Of a stretch of 6,249 nt of DNA, positions 1 to 6,249 are shown one piece after another. A program made the translations under genes and the position numbers. Numbering within the stretch: the first letter of the stretch is position 1; every line of letters begins with the position of its first letter. Under the pieces are notes generated by a model. It saw only the letters and a list, made by a program, of their open reading frames with translations, was not told the origin of the DNA and made no database searches. The DNA comes from Verrucomicrobiota bacterium (GTDB taxonomy: Bacteria; Verrucomicrobiota; Lentisphaeria; Victivallales; Victivallaceae): positions 1 to 6,249 of the forward strand of contig JAEWSS010000086.1 in NCBI GenBank assembly GCA_023459755.1, in the 5' to 3' direction.

Positions 1-161
1 GGCTTGGGCGGCGCGCCGCTGGAAGACGCCGGCGGAGCGGACGCAGCGGAGTCGGCCGCCGGGCCGCTGACCGAAATATCGTTTTTCATTCCGGAACCGC
101 AGCCGATGGAAAAATTATTCGGATCGACCGCCGGTTTCACCGAAATGTCGCTGTTCGCCAT
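1..161 (-). CDS. N-terminal fragment of an unrecognised protein, running off the left edge
   Basis: I do not recognise this gene; only its first 53 codons are inside the window. The start is an ATG read from 161 to 159, preceded by a perfect AGGAG with a 7-nt spacer and by a strong promoter about 40 bp upstream, so the start is well supported. The protein begins MANSDISVKPAVDPNN and has no hydrophobic signal peptide or membrane segment in the visible part. The short string DISV occurs twice (residues 5-8 and 29-32), with a Gly/Cys/Ser stretch (IGCGSG, residues 19-24) between them. From residue 33 on the sequence is rich in Ala, Pro and Ser (ADSAASAPPASSSGAPP), like a flexible linker before a folded domain that would lie outside the window. 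The cytoplasmic-looking start and linker would fit many protein types, so no function is proposed. It is transcribed divergently from the GH20-like gene. Confidence 0.72.
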   Translation of the reverse strand, partial: MANSDISVKPAVDPNNFSIGCGSGMKNDISVSGPAADSAASAPPASSSGAPPK

Positions 162-168
162 TTTTGCA

Positions 169-173
169 CTCCT
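169..173 (-). promoter_or_regulatory. Ribosome binding site of the left-edge minus-strand gene
   Basis: Read on the minus strand this is AGGAG, seven bases ahead of the ATG at 161-159. It decides in favour of the minus-strand gene over the overlapping plus-strand open frame, which has no such site. Confidence 0.75.
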
Positions 174-199
174 GATGTTGCATCGTTTTATTGAAAATG

Positions 200-228
200 A
201 ACATAACGCCTTTTTCACATCAAGTCAA
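200..228 (-). promoter_or_regulatory. Sigma70-type promoter for the left-edge minus-strand gene
   Basis: On the minus strand there is TTGACT (228-223), a 17-bp spacer, and TATGTT (205-200). Both hexamers are close to the TTGACA/TATAAT consensus and the spacing is ideal. Transcription would begin near 193, giving a leader of about 30 nt that contains the AGGAG site. The call is by eye; the start point has not been mapped. Confidence 0.65.
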
Positions 229-322
229 GCACAAAAAGGTAAAAAAAATAAACGACGGGCATACTTTCATGCAAAAAAACGGCAAAAGACACCGCGGAGA
301 CGGAAATTTCACCTGACCTGAC

Positions 323-351
323 TTGAAAAAAACGGCCGCCGGAACTATTGT
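323..351 (+). promoter_or_regulatory. Sigma70-type promoter for the GH20-like lipoprotein gene
   Basis: TTGAAA (323-328), a 17-bp spacer, and TATTGT (346-351) form a good vegetative-type promoter. Transcription would begin near 358, leaving a leader of just over 20 nt before the ATG at 381. The spacer is GC-rich (GGCCGCCGG) in otherwise AT-rich surroundings. The -35 element overlaps the octamer TGACTTGA (319-326), which also occurs, inverted, at the -35 of the divergent promoter. Confidence 0.6.
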
Positions 352-370
352 AAGCCCATAAATAAAATGA

Positions 371-375
371 AAGGA
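371..375 (+). promoter_or_regulatory. Ribosome binding site of the GH20-like gene
   Basis: AAGGA lies five bases before the ATG at 381, inside the run GAAAGGA. It supports that start, which also places a complete lipoprotein signal at the very N-terminus. Confidence 0.7.
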
Positions 376-380
376 TCGTC

Positions 381-3053
381 ATGAAAAAATCGCTATTCAG
401 CATGGCGGCCGCCGCCGTCCTGCTCGCCGCCGGATGTTCGGCGGGACCGGAATCGGAGTTGACCGCAAAAATGACGAATGACGGTGTCACGCTGGCGACG
501 CCGCTGTCGCCGCTGTCGCTCCAGACCAAGCTGGCCTTCGTCGAACCGCCGTGGGTAAAACTTTATTTCTACACCGGAACTTCACCGCGCGACTGCGTTG
601 ACAACAAAATGGTCCAGCGCGGCGACGAAGAAGAAGTTAAACTTCACGAATACAGTGTCTCCACCGAAGGCAACACCGCGAAAATCGTAATCGACGCGGA
701 ACTGGTCAAAGATGTTCCCTGCCTGTTTGAAGGCAATCTGCTGCTGCTGCCGGCCGACCTGCTGTCCGGAGCAAAATTCACCACGCCGGAGGAGTCCGGC
801 ACTATTCCCGAAACCGCATCCGACGACGGCATCGGCCTGATTTTCAAAGAAACCCGTCAGGTGACCTTCCACACCCGCTGCGGCGAGCTTGAAATCAACA
901 TCGTCGAAGGCCCCGGCATGCGACTCGACGACCGCCGCCGCGCCACCATCGAAGGCACTCCGAGTTTCTGGCTCGGAACCAACATTCCGCTGCAATACGG
1001 CAGTCCGCTGCGGATTGTGGCCGAAATCAAATTCACCGCCCTCCCCGGCCTTACAATTCCGGAACCGCGGGCGTCAACCGGCAAACCGGCCGCCGCGACC
1101 GTCGAAGCCGAAGTTACCTCCGCCATTCCGCGAATCCACCCCCAGCTGCCGACCCCGGTCAGCATGGCGCCCGGCGCCGAAAAGCTGGCCACCACCAAAC
1201 TCAACCTCAACTTTTCGACCATCCCCGACCGCCTCGGCCGCGCCGCAAAGCGGATATTCACCGAACAACTGCCGCTCAGCTTCGGCAAAGGCGGAACTCC
1301 GTTCACCGTGCTGATCGCCGACAAGTTCCCCGATCTTACCGATCCGGAAGGGTACATTCTCAACGTCACCCACTCGGACATCACGGTGATCGCCCTCAGT
1401 GAACGCGGCGCGTTTTACGCCATGCAGACCCTGAAGTCGCTGTACCGCGACGGCGCATTCCAAACCGCCGCCGTCCACGACGCTCCATACTTCAAACTCC
1501 GCGGCATCCACTCGCTGGTGGACGACAACTCCGACGTTTACCTGAAAGGCATGATCGAAGACGTTCTCGCCCCGATGAAAATGAATTATATCCTGCTCGA
1601 AAGCGAATACGCGAAATGGGACACCAGCGCCGGCTGTCATCAGGAATGGGCCGCCAGCAAGGAACAGCTCGCAAAAATCATCGAGACCGCCAACGACAAC
1701 TACATCGAGGTGATCCCGTTCATTTCCAGCCTCGGCTACTGCATGTGGATGTTTGAGAACGGCCAGAACGCCGAACTGGCGGAAAATCCGGCCAAACCGC
1801 GCCAGTACAACCCGTCCGACCCGAAAGTGTACGAATTCATGACCCGGGTGCTGGGCGAGGTTGATGAAGTGTTCGGCCACCAGAGCCGCCGCCTACATGT
1901 CGGTCACGACGAGCTTTGCCTGTGGAACGCCGACTATCCGTATCCGGTTCGTCCGGAAAACATCGAAAAGGGCGTGAAGAAAATATTCTTCGACGACACC
2001 ATGTTCTACTACGACTACGCCAAAAAACACGGTCTGACGCTGATGATCTGGCAGGACATGCTGGCCGACCGCAACGAATCGCCGGAAAACGGCGCCGGCG
2101 GCCCGCCGCTCAATGTCAGCGAACTGCGCAAAGACCTGCCCAAAGACATTGTAATGTGCGTCTGGCGTTACAGCGGCAACACCAAAAAGTTCGGCGATCT
2201 CGACGCCATGTCGGCCGAAGGATTTCCCACCATCGCCTGTTCATGGTTTGAAGAATTCAATGTGGAAAATCTTGCGAAAAGCGCCGCAAAAAACGGGTCG
2301 CTCGGGTTGATGTCCACCACCTGGAACGGCTTTCACGGCAGCCGCAGCGCATTGTACGACTCGTTCGCCCAGCTCGCGCCGTACATCCGGGTGGGCTGCC
2401 GCGGCTGGAATCCCGACGACCGCGCAAACCGGTACGACTCCGCAAAAGTTCTGGGGTCAATGCTTCAATACCGCGAAAACCGCGGTGTGAAAAGCGGAAA
2501 ACTGCTGGATCTCTCCGGCAGCGTCAATATTGTTTTCGACCCGGCGGTTCCGGCACTGGTCAACGACTCGGCAAGCGCTGCGCTCTCGGAAATTCCGATC
2601 GGAGTCTCCGACTTCGGCTCCGGACGCTTTATGGTGGCCGGTCCCGACGGCAAACCGGGTGCAGTCGCAACCCGGTCGATGATTACGCCGAGGTTCCCGG
2701 ATGAAGTCGCCATTCCGTTTGCCGGAGTCAAGGCGTCGCGGCTCAAATTTCTGCACACCCAGCTGGGAACGCCGCTGAAAGACTTTACGGAGGCCGCGGT
2801 TTACGTTGTAAAATACGACGACGACACCACGGCTGAAGTTCCGGTCATCTACGGTCAGGGCGTGGCGGCAATGGTCAACGGAGCCTGCACCTATCGGCTG
2901 AATCCGGCGCGCATGGCCGAATTCGGCGGCAAACGGCTCTGGATAATGGAATGGGAAAATCCGGCAAAGGACAAAACCATTGTTGAGGTGACGCTGAAAA
3001 ATTCCGGCGCCGCCCCCGGCATGCTGCTGTTCGGCATCTCCGCCGAAGATTGA
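381..3053 (+). CDS. GH20-family (beta-N-acetylhexosaminidase-like) lipoprotein with C-terminal beta domain
   Basis: An 890-residue exported glycosidase, expected to release terminal N-acetylhexosamine or a related sugar from glycans at the cell envelope. The signal is MKKSLFSMAAAAVLLAAGC: two lysines, a hydrophobic core, and the lipobox LAAGC with Cys19 as lipidation site. Residues about 20-250 are beta-rich and unrecognised. Residues about 254-355 resemble the GH20b (zincin-like) domain, with GYILNVTHSDITVIALSERG followed by AFYAMQTLKSLY. The TIM barrel spans about 370-680: LRGIH (373-377), EVIPFISSLGY (443-453), the catalytic-type HVGHDE (506-511, acid pair D510/E511), and pocket-type tryptophans in IWQDM (556-560), VWRYS (593-597), SWFEE (621-625) and TTWNGFHGSR (646-655). 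Residues about 735-890 form a beta-sandwich-like tail that may bind carbohydrate. Several classical GH20 positions are changed (HxxGGDE-type second Gly to His509; the upstream Asp and His to Ser449 and Tyr453), so substrate and even mechanism are uncertain. A good promoter, ribosome site and terminator bracket it as a single-gene unit. Confidence 0.85.
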   Translation: MKKSLFSMAAAAVLLAAGCSAGPESELTAKMTNDGVTLATPLSPLSLQTKLAFVEPPWVKLYFYTGTSPRDCVDNKMVQRGDEEEVKLHEYSVSTEGNTAKIVIDAELVKDVPCLFEGNLLLLPADLLSGAKFTTPEESGTIPETASDDGIGLIFKETRQVTFHTRCGELEINIVEGPGMRLDDRRRATIEGTPSFWLGTNIPLQYGSPLRIVAEIKFTALPGLTIPEPRASTGKPAAATVEAEVTSAIPRIHPQLPTPVSMAPGAEKLATTKLNLNFSTIPDRLGRAAKRIFTEQLPLSFGKGGTPFTVLIADKFPDLTDPEGYILNVTHSDITVIALSERGAFYAMQTLKSLYRDGAFQTAAVHDAPYFKLRGIHSLVDDNSDVYLKGMIEDVLAPMKMNYILLESEYAKWDTSAGCHQEWAASKEQLAKIIETANDNYIEVIPFISSLGYCMWMFENGQNAELAENPAKPRQYNPSDPKVYEFMTRVLGEVDEVFGHQSRRLHVGHDELCLWNADYPYPVRPENIEKGVKKIFFDDTMFYYDYAKKHGLTLMIWQDMLADRNESPENGAGGPPLNVSELRKDLPKDIVMCVWRYSGNTKKFGDLDAMSAEGFPTIACSWFEEFNVENLAKSAAKNGSLGLMSTTWNGFHGSRSALYDSFAQLAPYIRVGCRGWNPDDRANRYDSAKVLGSMLQYRENRGVKSGKLLDLSGSVNIVFDPAVPALVNDSASAALSEIPIGVSDFGSGRFMVAGPDGKPGAVATRSMITPRFPDEVAIPFAGVKASRLKFLHTQLGTPLKDFTEAAVYVVKYDDDTTAEVPVIYGQGVAAMVNGACTYRLNPARMAEFGGKRLWIMEWENPAKDKTIVEVTLKNSGAAPGMLLFGISAED

Positions 3054-3069
3054 CGAAGCCTGAAATGAT

Positions 3070-3108
3070 AACATCCGGCAACGGGTTCACCGCCGCCGGA
3101 TGTTTTTT
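3070..3108 (+). terminator. Rho-independent terminator after the GH20-like gene
   Basis: A perfect 10-bp stem (AACATCCGGC at 3070-3079 pairing with GCCGGATGTT at 3095-3104) encloses a 15-nt loop, which can itself pair CGG (3082-3084) with CCG (3090-3092). The stem runs into six T residues (3103-3108). It begins 17 bp after the stop codon of the GH20-like gene and has a T-run only on the plus-strand side, so it acts rightwards. It separates that gene from the adhesin gene downstream. Confidence 0.88.
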
Positions 3109-3278
3109 ATATACTCAGCAGAACCACAACCAGCAGAACGGCTTCCGTCCCGCTTATATTTTTATTGCTTTTTTCTTCGGACATCCCGCATCCGCCCTTC
3201 ATTTGCATATAAATATAAGTTGAAATAAGTTTTTCACAAACTTCTCATCTGTTTTAAATCCGGTTTGAGAAAAAGCAT

Positions 3279-3306
3279 TTGCAATCCGCGCAATAGATGC
3301 TAAAGT
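3279..3306 (+). promoter_or_regulatory. Weak candidate promoter for the AIDA-repeat gene
   Basis: TTGCAA (3279-3284), a 16-bp spacer and TAAAGT (3301-3306) each match consensus at four of six positions. A competing candidate is TTCACA (3233-3238) with TTAAAT (3254-3259) at a short 15-bp spacing. Neither is compelling; a promoter is needed here because a terminator lies upstream, but its exact place is not decided by the sequence. Confidence 0.3.
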
Positions 3307-3349
3307 TTTAATCGGTTAGGAGTTATATCCTCAAAAAAACAACACGAAT

Positions 3350-3354
3350 GGAGG
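3350..3354 (+). promoter_or_regulatory. Ribosome binding site of the AIDA-repeat gene
   Basis: GGAGG lies nine bases before the ATG at 3364. The same frame has a stop at 3301-3303 and no ATG, GTG or TTG codon between that stop and 3364, so this site and start are effectively the only option. Confidence 0.8.
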
Positions 3355-3363
3355 CTTGGCATC

Positions 3364-6249
3364 ATGGCTTACACTACTCCGGTGGAAAACCGTACGGTCA
3401 ACAATGAGATCGTAAACTCCGGCACTCAGGTCATCAACAACGGCGGTGTGGCGATCAACGGCGTTATCATGACCGGCGCGGTTCAGCAGGTCAACTCCGG
3501 CGGAATGATTTCCGGCACCATTGGTTCCGGCGGCAACCTTCAGGTCAACGCCGGCGGCAAAGCCCAGAACATCACCATGTCCGGCGGTGTAATCACCGGA
3601 GCAGGCGCGGTGGACGGCGTGAAGCTGTACGGCGGCGCGTGGACACAGGTGTCCGGCGGCTCATTGAGCAATGTCGAAATGTTCGACAAAAGCCGGATCG
3701 AACTTATCGGGGCCAACAAGGCAAGCAACATCACCATCGACGCCGCCGGAGTTCAAACGGAGGTCGGCAAAACCCGGGTTGGCGCCCAGCTGATCGTGTT
3801 TAAGAACTATATTGAAGGAACCCCGACCGCCACCAACGTCACCTTGCAGAACGGCGGCTCGGCGCATGTTTATGACGACGGACTTATTTCCGGATGCGTC
3901 ATCAAGAACGGCGGAGTATTGTATCTGACCGACTGGGACTTCGATTCAAAAAAGGATTGGAAGGGCAACTACCGCCCGCAGAACGGCACGGTTCAAAGCT
4001 GCACGGTTGAGGCCGGCGGTACATTGTACATCGGCGGCTCGGCCGCCACGGTTCAGAACGCCACCATCAAATACGGGGCGAATGTGGACGGGTTCCGCGT
4101 TTCACAGAAGCTGATCGGCGTGAAGGTCTACATCACCCCGACCACTTACAAATCCTATACTTTCACCGGCGGCGGCAACAACATCGCCAACATGGTTATC
4201 GATCCGAACAGCCCGATCAAGCGGTTGGGCGGCATGGGGCGCGGCGCGGCCGGAACGCCGCTGGCCACTCAGCTGAGCGCGCTTACCATCAACGAGGGCG
4301 GTGTGCTCTATGATGTCAGCTATTACTCCAAGATCACCGGTAAATATGTGTTTGCCAACGGTTCGAGCGCCAATTTCACGATGGGATCGGGAACCGTGGC
4401 GGGCTACGTTCTGGCATCCGGCATGAACCTGTACGGCGACATTCAGGGAACGACGGTCTGCAAGATCACACCGCAGTTGAAAGACGTTCAGATTCTTGAC
4501 GGCGGTATCCTCGACGGATTCCGCACCGGACGGGCCGGCGATTCCGCCCCGATCTCCAACGGAACCTATACCGATGCGGACGGCAAAGTCACCAACTGGA
4601 CGTTCGGTCAGGGCAAAGTAGACAATCTGGTCGTCAACTCCGGCTGTTTCGTGGTGCAGGGAATCAGCGCGGTCGGGGCAACCGACGGCGGCGTGGCAAC
4701 CGGACTCACGGTCAACAACGGCATTGTGGTATTCGGCAACGGAGCCAGCGCCACCGGGTTGAAAATATCGTCCGGCACCGCGCTCCAGATTTACAGCAAC
4801 GCCGCGATCAGCGGAGTGAATCAGGACACCGGAAAAAGCTTTGAGGTCGCCGGCGGGTCGGGAACCGGACTGCTGATTGAAAACGGCGGGTTCTTCAACG
4901 TCGGATCGGGCGGCATGATTTCAGACTCCGAAATATCCGGATCACGCAGCCACGCCAGCGGGAACTCCAAGGTGGCGCAGAGCATGCTCGCGGTAAGTGA
5001 CGGCGGTGCGGCAAAAAATGTGAATCTGACCAACGGGTCGCTGCTGCAGCTTTCCGGAGCATTTACGCTGGACAAAGTGACGATGGACAAGAGCGTAACC
5101 GTCCAGTGGCTTTCGTTCGATCCGAACTGCATTTTGATCGACACTGCGCTGAACGGGTACGAGAACCTCGACTGGAACGCCGAAACCAAGACGCTCACCG
5201 GATGGGTTCATAATGGAATGGGAACGTCGTCATTCAAACCGCTGTCGAAGTCGGAGGTGAAATATGTTGACCTCACTGTTGCCGACATTCCGTACAACAC
5301 CGCCGGCTGGGGCTCGGTGGACGTTGATATCGACGGAATCACCTTCGACCTCAATGCGGCGGTGGACGGCGTAGCCAGCAACAGTCCGACCCGCTGGACC
5401 AACACATGGGCCGGAGCGTGGACGGTTGGGGCCGGCTCCTCGGTTCGCAATGTAAAAATATACGGCGGCGAATTTACCGGCATCAAATTTAATATCGACG
5501 GTCTGCTGCTGGAAAACCACTACTCAAACTACAACTGCTCGATGACCACCAGCGGCAACACGCTCACCGCGGTGACCGTGAACGGCGGCATTTATTACGC
5601 CGGGATCTGGGGTGACGGCGGAGCCTCCACGCTTACCGACCTCGCGGTAAAAGCCGGAGCGGTAAGTCTGCGCAACGGCACGGTTCGCAATCTGGTCGGC
5701 ACCGGTGGAAAGTTCCAGCTTTACAGCAAAGCCGAAAACTCGGTGGCGATCTACGGCGACTTTGTACTGAAGGACACGCTGGTGGAATATTACGGCACGC
5801 AGGTGAAACTCGACCTTGATTCGCTGGACAGTCTGACGCTTCAGGGCGGCAACACCATCAACAACGACATTTCCGGCGGAACGGACAAATTCGTCACCAT
5901 CTACGGAGTGGGCAATAAAGTCGGCGCGAACTTTTCGGTTTCCGTCGGGGTCGTATTGTTCGACCTGACGGTTTCCGCGGACAACTGGTTCAATACCGGA
6001 GCGGTGCTGGCCGACTTGGGTAATGTTCAGTCCGAACTCAAGCTGAAACTCCGCGCCGGTCAGGGCGACTATAAGTTCGGCTCGACTTCAACCAAAACGC
6101 TGGCGGTTCAATTTGGTGAAGACACCGCCGAAATTGCGTTCGGTGAAACCAAAACCGTTAACGGTTATGAAATACGGGCGTATTCGGACAACGGCGCCGG
6201 AATGGTTTCCGTCCGCGCCGCCGACAGCACCAACACCGAGCTTGGCTGG
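3364..6249 (+). CDS. AIDA-repeat, beta-helix adhesin-like protein, 3' end outside the window
   Basis: One open frame of 962 codons with no stop before the right edge; it is absent from stop-to-stop listings only because it is incomplete. The protein is rich in Gly, Asn, Thr, Ser and Val and is built from imperfect repeats of about 18-20 residues of the type xGGxxQVNSGGxAxNxT, the pattern of AIDA repeats in autotransporter adhesins, which fold as a right-handed beta-helix. Repeats are densest at residues 15-110 and recur, more loosely, to about 850 (for example TVNNGIVVFGNGASATGLKI, 449-468). Residues about 860-950 change character: VVLFDLTV, LADLGNVQSELKLKL, GDYKF, IAFGETKTVNGYEI, GMVSV, a compact beta-rich module that often follows such repeats. 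After ADSTNTELGW the window ends. There is no signal peptide: the repeats start almost at once after MAYTTPVENR. Six scattered cysteines (178, 213, 366, 428, 589, 725) are unusual for a surface beta-helix. Likely role: exported or surface fibre in attachment; export route unknown. No beta-barrel is visible. Confidence 0.82.
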   Translation, partial: MAYTTPVENRTVNNEIVNSGTQVINNGGVAINGVIMTGAVQQVNSGGMISGTIGSGGNLQVNAGGKAQNITMSGGVITGAGAVDGVKLYGGAWTQVSGGSLSNVEMFDKSRIELIGANKASNITIDAAGVQTEVGKTRVGAQLIVFKNYIEGTPTATNVTLQNGGSAHVYDDGLISGCVIKNGGVLYLTDWDFDSKKDWKGNYRPQNGTVQSCTVEAGGTLYIGGSAATVQNATIKYGANVDGFRVSQKLIGVKVYITPTTYKSYTFTGGGNNIANMVIDPNSPIKRLGGMGRGAAGTPLATQLSALTINEGGVLYDVSYYSKITGKYVFANGSSANFTMGSGTVAGYVLASGMNLYGDIQGTTVCKITPQLKDVQILDGGILDGFRTGRAGDSAPISNGTYTDADGKVTNWTFGQGKVDNLVVNSGCFVVQGISAVGATDGGVATGLTVNNGIVVFGNGASATGLKISSGTALQIYSNAAISGVNQDTGKSFEVAGGSGTGLLIENGGFFNVGSGGMISDSEISGSRSHASGNSKVAQSMLAVSDGGAAKNVNLTNGSLLQLSGAFTLDKVTMDKSVTVQWLSFDPNCILIDTALNGYENLDWNAETKTLTGWVHNGMGTSSFKPLSKSEVKYVDLTVADIPYNTAGWGSVDVDIDGITFDLNAAVDGVASNSPTRWTNTWAGAWTVGAGSSVRNVKIYGGEFTGIKFNIDGLLLENHYSNYNCSMTTSGNTLTAVTVNGGIYYAGIWGDGGASTLTDLAVKAGAVSLRNGTVRNLVGTGGKFQLYSKAENSVAIYGDFVLKDTLVEYYGTQVKLDLDSLDSLTLQGGNTINNDISGGTDKFVTIYGVGNKVGANFSVSVGVVLFDLTVSADNWFNTGAVLADLGNVQSELKLKLRAGQGDYKFGSTSTKTLAVQFGEDTAEIAFGETKTVNGYEIRAYSDNGAGMVSVRAADSTNTELGW
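3415..3681 (+). repeat. Densest block of about 18-residue AIDA-type repeats in the adhesin gene
   Basis: Five consecutive units can be laid out at residues 18-36, 37-54, 55-72, 73-88 and 89-106, each with a Gly-Gly turn followed by a hydrophobic strand such as QQVNSGG, LQVNAGG or TQVSGG. At the DNA level CAGGTCAACTCCGGCGG (3487-3503) and CAGGTCAACGCCGGCGG (3541-3557) differ at one base and lie exactly 54 bp (18 codons) apart, showing tandem duplication of the unit. Elsewhere in the gene the repeats are kept only at protein level. Confidence 0.7.

Larger units (their letters stand above)
3109..3363. other. AT-rich intergenic region and leader of the adhesin gene, no gene seen
   Basis: About 255 bp between the terminator and the next ATG, with no credible gene on either strand. 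It contains a 9-bp direct repeat CAGCAGAAC (3116-3124 and 3131-3139, 15-bp period), a T-rich run (3158-3177), an AT-rich block (3201-3235), and, near the gene, a small dyad AGGA-GTTATA-TCCT (3318-3331) followed by an A-run. The AT-rich blocks probably hold the promoter and possibly regulatory sites of the adhesin gene. Confidence 0.6.

Noticed and set aside
4..321. Plus-strand open frame of 105 codons at the left edge
   Set aside because: It overlaps the minus-strand gene start and then both divergent promoters, has no visible ribosome site, and its second half is a Lys/Arg-rich translation of AT-rich promoter DNA.
582..1880. Several long minus-strand and alternate-frame open frames inside the GH20-like gene (also 2457-3074)
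   Set aside because: They lie wholly opposite or within a gene with recognisable domains and arise from its GC-rich third codon positions; none has a convincing ribosome site.
3065..3223. Plus-strand open frame of 52 codons (starts MITSGNGFTAAG) between the two large genes
   Set aside because: It reads straight through the terminator hairpin and its T-run, has no Shine-Dalgarno sequence, and resembles no protein. The Gln/Asn-rich CAGCAGAAC direct repeat inside it is not enough to call a gene.
3348..3407. ATG at 3348 opening a 19-codon frame that overlaps the adhesin start
   Set aside because: The ATG overlaps the GGAGG ribosome site itself, has no good site of its own, and ends inside the adhesin gene. 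A leader peptide cannot be excluded but nothing supports it.
3415..3681. Tandem repeat or CRISPR-like array
   Set aside because: The periodicity is 54 bp in frame, degenerate at DNA level and conserved as protein repeats, without identical repeats or unique spacers.
3540..5520. Minus-strand open frames opposite the adhesin gene (3540-3867, 4821-5520)
   Set aside because: They are shadows of a continuous 962-codon frame with clear repeat structure on the plus strand.

Overview
The window reads as Gram-negative, gut- or host-type bacterial DNA: GC-rich coding sequence separated by AT-rich intergenic stretches. It holds a large lipoprotein glycosidase followed by a very long AIDA-repeat adhesin-like protein. 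This pairing, and an AIDA protein that starts without a signal peptide, is what I would expect from the Lentisphaerota (Victivallis-like) or a related PVC-group anaerobe. That assignment is inference from gene style only; no marker gene is present.

Layout. At the left edge (1-161, minus strand) is the first 53 codons of an unrecognised gene running out of the window, with a clear Shine-Dalgarno and a good sigma70-type promoter (200-228). A divergent promoter (323-351) drives the plus-strand gene 381-3053, an 890-residue lipoprotein of the GH20 (beta-N-acetylhexosaminidase-like) superfamily with a GH20b-type domain, a TIM barrel carrying an HVGHDE catalytic motif, and an extra C-terminal beta domain. 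A rho-independent terminator (3070-3108) closes this unit. About 255 bp of AT-rich leader follows with no credible gene. From 3364 to the right edge runs one uninterrupted reading frame of 962 codons with no stop. It encodes an AIDA-type beta-helix repeat protein whose repeats begin almost at residue 1, and it continues beyond the window.

How the parts relate. The three genes look like three transcription units: two divergent from the 162-380 region and one downstream of the terminator. The GH20-like lipoprotein would trim amino-sugar-containing glycans at the cell envelope, and the AIDA protein would be a surface or exported fibrous protein. Both fit a glycan-foraging, surface-attached lifestyle, but nothing in the sequence shows that they act together.

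The points most worth a second look are the missing signal peptide on the AIDA protein (the start is fixed by an in-frame stop at 3301-3303), the substituted active-site positions in the GH20-like enzyme, and the shared 8-bp motif at the -35 regions of the two divergent promoters.
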